Assembly (NCBI RefSeq): GCF_036373705.1
Contig: NC_089860.1
Coordinates: forward strand, 36,528,921 to 36,592,920
Direction: 5' to 3'
Length of the DNA stretch: 64,000 nucleotides
Source of the DNA: Amia ocellicauda
Lineage: Eukaryota; Chordata; Actinopteri; Amiiformes; Amiidae
A model generated the notes under the pieces. The model had not been told where the DNA came from. It worked only from the letters and a program-made list of their open reading frames with translations, and searched no databases. Positions 59,501-64,000 of the stretch are shown here, in pieces. Position 1 is the first letter of the stretch; each line of letters opens with the position of its first letter. The translations under genes were made by a program, and so were the position numbers.

Positions 59501-61703
59501 TGAAATGAAGTGCTCCTTGGTGAAAGGTAGGCCGTGGGTCTCGTCGTGAATGGCAGTAATGCGTTACACCCTGGAAAACAATGAATAACAGCTCACGTGT
59601 CTTCAGAGCCATTGACAGAGCTCTTCACCCGACTGATTGACAGGCCAGTGTATTCGAACCCCTTTTGACCTTCTTTCCCAGGTGCCCAGAACTCAGCTGG
59701 GAAGACGCAGGGCTGCTACCATGGCACCCTGCCTTGCCCAGAGTCGGAGCTCATATCCTACCCCCTGGAGATGGGCGCCGGCGAGGAGCTGGCAGAGGCC
59801 GTGCTGAACGGTAAGGCTGTAGATCATCCCAGCAGTCTCACTCCCACTCCCACTCCCGACCCGGACAGCGAGCGAGAGACAGAGACGAGGTTTGACAAGC
59901 GAACAGCCTTTTTCCTGGGCTGCTTATTCCCCGCCGGCTCCGTCAATTAGCCCGTTGGAGCATAAACATTTCTTTATTCCCTGAGAGGTGCTCTGAAAGG
60001 GGCCTTTAATTGGAGCCCAATAAAGGACACTCTCACACACGAGGCACGCAGCGCGTCCCCCCAGACACTGGCTGTACAGAGCGGCCCAGCCCTCAGTGAG
60101 AGGCACAGCGAAGGATAGGACAAGAGGTCAGCGGCTAAAACAATCGAAGGCCTCTCTCAGTCTCCGTAATTAAAATCACTTACCCTTCAAGGTTGCCTGG
60201 AGGGGAAAGTGGGACAAGGGCCCCCTGTTGGGCCGTGGTGCTGGAACGGCATTTGTGGGCTCCTATTGAGCACGTTAAAAACAAAACTGACATAAGACAG
60301 TGGGGGTCGAGACCGACAGCACAAGACGAGACAGTCAGGGAAAGAGGCCGCAGCTGCTGTTTCAAGCGAATTGATTTGTTTATTTGTTCGTTCGCTCGCT
60401 TGAGCTTTTCTTCTCGTTCGTGAATTGCAGGACAAAGGGACAACTTGGGAAGGGAAGGAATTCTAGGTGTCCTGTGCCGTCATGTGTCTGCTGACCCTCC
60501 AGACTCACAGGCTAGCAGTGTGCACGTGTGTGTGTGTGAGTGTTTCTGAATTTGGGCGCAGGACACAACTGCAGAATAAGTGCAGATGCAGCCATGTGTG
60601 TATGTGCCCTGTTGTCACTTCCTGGCAGTTGTTGGTTTTGGTTCGCTGACAAGACCGACTTGGTATTCATCAAGGGACAGCCCTGATGCCAGAGGATACA
60701 TTTCACATGTTTTAAACAGTCCCTCACTGTTTCAGGCACAAACTGATGTTTCTCAATGAGGAGCACACAGGTGGCACAGAAACAGCGGGAGTAACGTGGC
60801 CTTGAAAATACAAACCGATGTGTTTAAATCTGTATTTCTGAAGTCAGATTTGGGGTTGATCATTTTCTTTTGGCGCAACATTGTTAATGTACACATTTGC
60901 CTGTAAATATATGTATTAAAAATAACTACTGTAATGTATAGATTACATTATATCGTGATGTTCATATTGTAATGTGTATATAGAACATTGAATATGAGCA
61001 TTTACTAACCAGAAGTCATCTGGGATAAAAGCATCATGCAATTCATATTATCACTATTGAGAACAATAATGCTAATATAGTTACTAGTTCCATTATATGA
61101 AATATAATAATAATAATAATACAATAATAGTAATATAGAAGCACAGTTCTGCGTACCGAGAACCGAGGGAAAGGCAGGGCGCCGCCTCGTGCTCCAGCAG
61201 ACTCTCCTTCTTCCCAGAGTCACCGCCTCCCTCTCCTGTCTCTGTCCCCAGATTATGCCGAGCCGGACCTCGTGGCCGGGGTGGGACAGAAGCTGGGCTC
61301 CACGTTCAGGCCTGCGGCGGACGAGGGCTACACCATCCCGCTCATCCTGAACCACTACGACGTCCCGGGGAAGATCCACGAGTACGCCGAGCCCCTGCCC
61401 CCGGAGCCCGAGTACGCCACCCCCTTCAGCGAGCTGCCGCAGGCCCCGCACGACGGGGGTGTCAAGAAGAACATCTTTGTGATCCGAGTGATGCCCCCTG
61501 CCCAGAGCACCAAACTCGCCCCCGGTGACCCGCCCCAGGAGCCCCAGTACGATTTCCCAGCACAGAGAGGATACAACAGTTACTGCACCCCCCAGGTCTC
61601 TGCCAATGGGCCACGCAAAGCCAGCGTGGTGTACGCCGAACCCCAGCCAGGGAGCCCGGCGCCCGGCGCCCGCCTCACACACCCATACCACGAGCCATTG
61701 TGA
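42803..61703 (+). CDS. DCBLD1-like discoidin, CUB and LCCL domain receptor (complete coding region)
   Basis: Fifteen coding exons: 42,803-42,902; 48,282-48,503; 50,527-50,664; 54,596-54,647; 55,532-55,604; 55,889-56,022; 56,169-56,206; 56,303-56,497; 57,307-57,428; 57,992-58,154; 58,530-58,622; 59,032-59,125; 59,489-59,526; 59,682-59,810; 61,252-61,703. All junctions are GT-AG with matching phases, giving 2,043 nt and 680 residues; DCBLD1 and DCBLD2 are about 715-775. Order: signal peptide (1-31), CUB (37-152), LCCL (153-250), discoidin/F5/8C (253-410), stalk, transmembrane helix (449-472), cytoplasmic tail (473-680). It is a type I plasma-membrane receptor; family members are phosphorylated on YxxP tyrosines and bind CRK/CRKL SH2 domains. 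Landmarks such as LNTSEVT, SGRGFLLSYA and LCKAAIHAG favour DCBLD1 over DCBLD2. Its place beside GMEB1 is not where mammalian DCBLD1 sits, so it may be a separate paralog; I therefore leave the symbol blank. Confidence 0.93.
42903..48281 (+). other. DCBLD-family intron 1
   Basis: A 5.4-kb intron with no recognisable exon. It holds a copy of the dispersed ACCATAG repeat (45,590-45,725), an 18-20 bp perfect palindrome CTATGGTTAATTAACCATAG near 45,472, and TTAAT-rich stretches near 46.9-47.6 kb. The open frame at 43,737-44,021 has no known relatives and no splice or promoter support. Confidence 0.6.
45590..45725 (+). repeat. Dispersed ACCATAG-rich repeat family, copy
   Basis: Carries the blocks 'aggaataccataatatacca', 'ctatggtagaatggggtaaa', 'cagtgaac', 'ggaaaacactgtaaaacaat' and 'caccatagtaaaacc' in the same order as the copies near 50.8 kb and, inverted, near 21.0 kb. 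Confidence 0.6.
48282..50664 (+). CDS. DCBLD-family CUB domain (exons 2 and 3)
   Basis: Exons 48,282-48,503 and 50,527-50,664, both phase 1-1. The CUB fold is shown by GCGRTVFAAQSGTLASRNFP, then YPNGTQCVWRLRAP, VFGDFDLEYSRDC and LCGPISM. The four cysteines (about residues 36, 65, 92 and 110) would give the usual two disulfides. N-glycosylation sequons NGT and NTS are present. The domain ends with FLTGTHRSGRGFLLSYA, the typical last CUB strand. Confidence 0.92.
49741..49785. repeat. (CT)n microsatellite
   Basis: CT dinucleotide run with a few interruptions, in intron 2 of the DCBLD-family gene. Confidence 0.9.
50758..50935 (+). repeat. Dispersed ACCATAG-rich repeat family, copy
   Basis: Blocks 'cactgggaataccctgatat', 'accatgatat', 'tagaccatggtttattcatg', 'agatcagtgaaggccttaaa' and 'ggaaaccatagtaaaacgat' occur in the family order, about 100 bp after exon 3. 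Confidence 0.65.
51535..51755 (+). repeat. Dispersed ACCATAG-rich repeat family, diverged copy
   Basis: The right half ('cgtattccctgggacaatgt', 'agagcacagctgaaggcttt', 'aaccataggaaactactgaa') aligns with the copy at 50.8 kb. The left half ('ttattatggatttaccatag') is roughly its inverted counterpart, so the element may be a palindromic or nested form. Confidence 0.5.
51756..54595 (+). other. Rest of DCBLD-family intron 3; nothing recognised
   Basis: No exon, RNA gene or named repeat seen. The sequence is AT-rich with no long open frame. Confidence 0.55.
54596..56206 (+). CDS. DCBLD-family LCCL domain (exons 4-7)
   Basis: Exons 54,596-54,647, 55,532-55,604, 55,889-56,022 and 56,169-56,206. 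The LCCL domain is clear from DLISCMQRG, FCPAGCKDVTGDIWG, GYRDTSVLCKAAIHAGVV and SEELGGPIAV, with the conserved Cys positions (C..CPAGC..C) and the HAGVV motif. LCCL domains are autonomously folding modules of secreted and membrane proteins. The four short exons with mixed phases match the family. Confidence 0.93.
56303..58154 (+). CDS. DCBLD-family discoidin (F5/8 type C) domain (exons 8-10)
   Basis: Exons 56,303-56,497, 57,307-57,428 and 57,992-58,154. They encode a discoidin domain bounded by Cys (ECQDELP) and Cys (VLGCPP). Landmarks are HWLELELQEKSTVTGIITKG, FFVKAYTVLFSKDGKNWK and NSLIPPVLARYLLLRP. This is a ligand- or membrane-binding beta-barrel domain shared with neuropilins and coagulation factors. 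A sequon NAS lies near its start. Confidence 0.93.
56517..56662. repeat. (TGCC)n/(TGTC)n microsatellite with a SINE tail
   Basis: Begins only about 20 bases after the exon 8 donor site: some 12 CCTG tetramers, then TGTC tetramers. In the middle is 'taagggtatctgccaagaaa' with AATA repeats, a fish SINE tail like that at 8.0 kb. The repeat may modify splicing of exon 8. Confidence 0.85.
58530..59125 (+). CDS. DCBLD-family stalk and transmembrane helix (exons 11-12)
   Basis: Exon 58,530-58,622 encodes a Thr/Pro/Ser-rich stalk (VATTVTSPQEHSTTGGP), a likely O-glycosylated spacer. Exon 59,032-59,125 encodes the membrane segment MVGVAIALTLCVGALLVGVC (about residues 452-471) followed by WRRR, the positive-inside stop-transfer signal. 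Exon 11 is phase 1-1 and could be skipped in frame to give a shorter stalk. Confidence 0.92.
58640..58722. repeat. (ACAG)n/(GATGGACAGACA) microsatellite
   Basis: Simple repeat about 20 bases after the exon 11 donor, similar in composition to the one following exon 8 but on the opposite strand. Confidence 0.85.
59489..61703 (+). CDS. DCBLD-family cytoplasmic tail with nine YxxP motifs (exons 13-15)
   Basis: Exons 59,489-59,526, 59,682-59,810 and 61,252-61,703. The last exon carries nine YxxP motifs in 150 residues: YAEP 532, YTIP 557, YDVP 566, YAEP 575, YATP 585, YDFP 630, YCTP 641, YAEP 658 and YHEP 676, the last four residues from the end. In DCBLD2 and DCBLD1, YxxP tyrosines are phosphorylated by Src/Abl-family kinases and recruit CRK/CRKL. 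The conserved ADEGY..PLILNHYDVP and EPEYATPF blocks match the family tail. TGA stop at 61,701-61,703. Confidence 0.93.
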
Positions 61704-62905
61704 TGCGGAGCGACTGAGGGACAAGGCTGCCTTGCAGTGCCTACAGGCGTGCTGTTTGGCCGTGGGGTTGCTGCTCTCTGTGCTGCGGAGATCTGCTGCA
61801 CTTTGCTCAAGGACGATGTGAAAAGCTGCTCACGTGTGCTGAGGCCATCGAGACGCAGACAACTGCACTGTAGAGAAGACTTCATTCTGGAGACCAGGGC
61901 CACACACGTGTGACATTAAACTTCATGTTAACGATCCACCATCAGGTGCAAATAAATGTTTAAATTAAGCTCAGAGATATTCCAGCACAAGGGCTCTCTG
62001 TAGCTACAGGAGGATTTAAGGTCACTGGTATGGAAATGTATTGTAGTTAGGAAGGATTTTTTGTCTTCTCTTAGACAGGTGATAGGATTTCAGTTTTATA
62101 TTTTAAATAATTTATGGTAAACGAATACTGCCTTAGTACCTAGTGGATCTTCACAGTTGTCTTACTTTTGGAATCACACGTGTGAGTTCTGCAGTAGAGA
62201 TCACCTGTGAGAGAAACAGAGACATCTGAGCACAGGGACTTGACTCCAGCAGCCGTTCAGTGTGCAACACCCTATACAGCCCAGCGTGACGTCAACGCTT
62301 TCATGAAAACCCAGGTTCCAGTGAAAATGTGAAGAAGCCAAGACCTCGGAGTAGAGAAATCGCTTCCACCACAGAAAGCCTTCAGAAAACTGGCCGCCAT
62401 TGCATGAAACTAAAAATGTGCTTTTCAAGACTTCCTTACTGTGAACGTTGCAACACCAGAAATGTCAGACCACAAAAGTGACTCTTTACTATTTTATTTA
62501 TGAAGTGACTCATCTGGTGTCCAGTTCAATCCAGAGACCGCAGCTCTCGGGCTACGGTGTCTGCAGTGGATTTTAGCTGCTGGTTAAGAAAATTAAGTGC
62601 CTTCAAAGTTCAAATGAAACTCTTCCACTTGTACTGTACAAATATAAAACACAGGGCGAGTAAGACTGGGTTTGCTCATCACTGGGCCTGTTATTAAAGG
62701 TTATTGTAATTATATTTTTTAATCTGAAATGTTATTTGTATTTTGATGTTTAAAAAATGAAGTCAAAATGCGACTGCACATTTTAAAAAGCTTCCAGACA
62801 AAGACGGGATTTATATTCGCACATGGGAACACACTCACCACTTTTGCACGTCCACTGAACACATTGGAGTGTGTATGAAAAATAAATAAAAAACATTTAA
62901 AAAGA
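61704..62905 (+). other. 3' UTR of the DCBLD-family gene
   Basis: Noncoding sequence after the stop. A first AATAAA poly(A) signal lies at 61,951-61,956, and overlapping AATAAATAAA signals at 62,881-62,890. Either a short UTR of about 270 nt or a long one of about 1.2 kb is possible, or both by alternative polyadenylation. Confidence 0.55.
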
Positions 62906-63416
62906 CAATGACCGAAGACTGATCTGGGAGAGTGTCGTTCTTTGTGTGTTGACAAGGATTCATGGAGGACACAACACACAATATTGAGCCGGGACAAACG
63001 TCCGCACCCCTCTAAATAACTGCTTGTTCTGAAATTAATGAATACAGTGACTCAAAATTAGTAAAGAACCTTGTCCATTCTACAAGTAATTGTTAGTAAT
63101 TTACAATATGTTGTAGCAATTGCTAGTAATGTCAAATGTAAGTAAATATATTATGTTCAGTAAACAAAAAAATAAAGTAAAATTATAGTAATTGGTATTA
63201 ATATGCAAGTGAATATTTGTATTATTCATAACACTAAACAATGTAGTGCAGTGTTTGTCGGCCTCTTGTGGTGACAATACAAAGGATAAGATATTTTTAC
63301 AGCAGCAGCAGCTTAACTGCACAATGAGGACGCGCTCACCGGTTACTACACAACTACTAACTGCAGCAATCAGACGCCATGGTGCCCTCTAGTGACACTA
63401 ACACAGCAGCGCCACA

Positions 63417-63666
63417 CGTCCCCTACAGACATGCGCACCAGACGTGTCTCCTAACGTCCCCTACAGACATGCGCACCAGACGTGTCTCCTAACGTCCCCT
63501 ACAGACATGCGCACCAGACGTGTCTCCTAACGTCCCCTACAGACATGCGCACCAGACGTGTCTCCTAACGTCCCCTACAGACATGCGCACCAGACGTGTC
63601 TCCTAACGTCCCGCGCGGACATGCGCACCAGACGTGTCTCCTAACGTCCCGCACGGACATGCGCAG
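63417..63666. repeat. 38-bp tandem repeat, about 6.5 copies
   Basis: Direct tandem repeats with exact 38-bp spacing (shared C-run at 63,420, 63,458, 63,496, 63,534, 63,572, 63,610 and 63,648). The unit includes 'cctacagacatgcgcaccag' and 'acgtgtctcctaacgt'. The first five copies are nearly identical; the last two change CTACAGAC to GCGCGGAC or GCACGGAC. There are no spacers distinct from the repeat. Confidence 0.97.
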
Positions 63667-63679
63667 TGGCTCTGTTGTT

Positions 63680-64000
63680 CACCAGTGACGGGGGCGCCAG
63701 GACGCGGGATCACCGGCAGCCCGGGGGGGTAAAAATTTTGCTCCCGAAATCTCTTGATGTCGATTCCGCAGGGCGGGGCCAGCGGCCCCCCCCCGTGCCA
63801 GTCACGGCACAAGCCCTTTTTACCGCCCAGCGCGGCGCCAGCGGCCCCGCCGGCGCGGCCCGGCCCGCACGCCCGCGGTGTCTGCCAGGGCGCCGCGTCG
63901 CACGGCTGTGCGCCTCCTGTCCGGACACGAGTACCGTCGCATGGCCGTCCGGAGACACAGACGCCCTTTATTTTCGCCGCTACTGTTCATTTCAGGACAA
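63680..64000. promoter_or_regulatory. CpG-rich window end, possible neighbouring promoter
   Basis: CpG-dense segment with runs such as GGGCGGGGCCAGCGG (Sp1-like GC box) and a second similar GCGGCGCCAGCGG block. It may be the CpG island of a gene beyond the window edge. I cannot assign strand or gene. Confidence 0.35.

Noticed and set aside
63417..63666. CRISPR-like regular array
   Set aside because: The repeats are directly adjacent with no unique spacers, and the genome is eukaryotic. It is a minisatellite.

Overview
The window looks like genomic DNA from a vertebrate, most likely a ray-finned fish. The evidence is split genes with clean GT-AG introns, CpG-rich promoters, abundant microsatellites and minisatellites, three decayed copies of a Jockey-superfamily (CR1/L2/Rex1-like) LINE, a hAT-type MITE with an 8-bp target duplication, and fish-type SINE tails (a 'gtaagtcgccttggataagg'-like core). 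I cannot name the species. The repeat tails suggest, weakly, a non-teleost such as gar, bowfin or sturgeon. There are no prokaryotic features.

Layout. (1) 1-16,113 is read as the large first intron of a receptor tyrosine phosphatase U-like gene (PTPRU) on the minus strand. Only its signal-peptide exon (16,114-16,183) is in the window; it lies in a CpG island with a perfect CRE and a long GA/TC tract. (2) 16,184-31,300 is intergenic. It holds two GC-rich VNTRs, one strongly G-quadruplex-prone, a hAT MITE and dispersed repeats, and I find no gene in it. (3) 31,301-about 40,610 is a full-length GMEB1 gene on the minus strand: nine coding exons reconstructed with consistent splice phases, 630 codons, SAND domain, plus an inferred noncoding first exon in a CpG island with NRF1- and ETS-like sites. 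Two LINE fragments lie antisense in its introns. (4) About 42,500-62,900 is a full-length DCBLD-family gene on the plus strand: fifteen coding exons, 680 codons, with signal peptide, CUB, LCCL, discoidin (F5/8 type C), transmembrane segment, and a cytoplasmic tail with nine YxxP motifs. GMEB1 and this gene are head to head, about 2.2 kb apart. (5) 62,900-64,000 has a 38-bp tandem repeat and a CpG-rich end that may belong to a neighbouring gene.

The gene order matters more than any single gene. GMEB1 and PTPRU are both on human 1p35, and here they keep the same relative order and orientation. The DCBLD gene resembles DCBLD1, which in human is on 6q22 near PTPRK. The 1p35, 6q and 20q regions share other families (OPRD1/OPRM1/OPRL1, PTPRU/PTPRK/PTPRT, GMEB1/GMEB2), the signature of the early vertebrate genome duplications. 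The DCBLD gene here could therefore be a DCBLD1 ohnolog on the 1p35 paralogon that mammals have lost. That is the main hypothesis for follow-up.

The genes are not an operon or pathway. One encodes a nuclear transcription factor and two encode cell-surface receptors with tyrosine-phosphorylation links: PTPRU as a phosphatase family member and the DCBLD tail as a phosphorylated scaffold. Any functional link between them is speculation.
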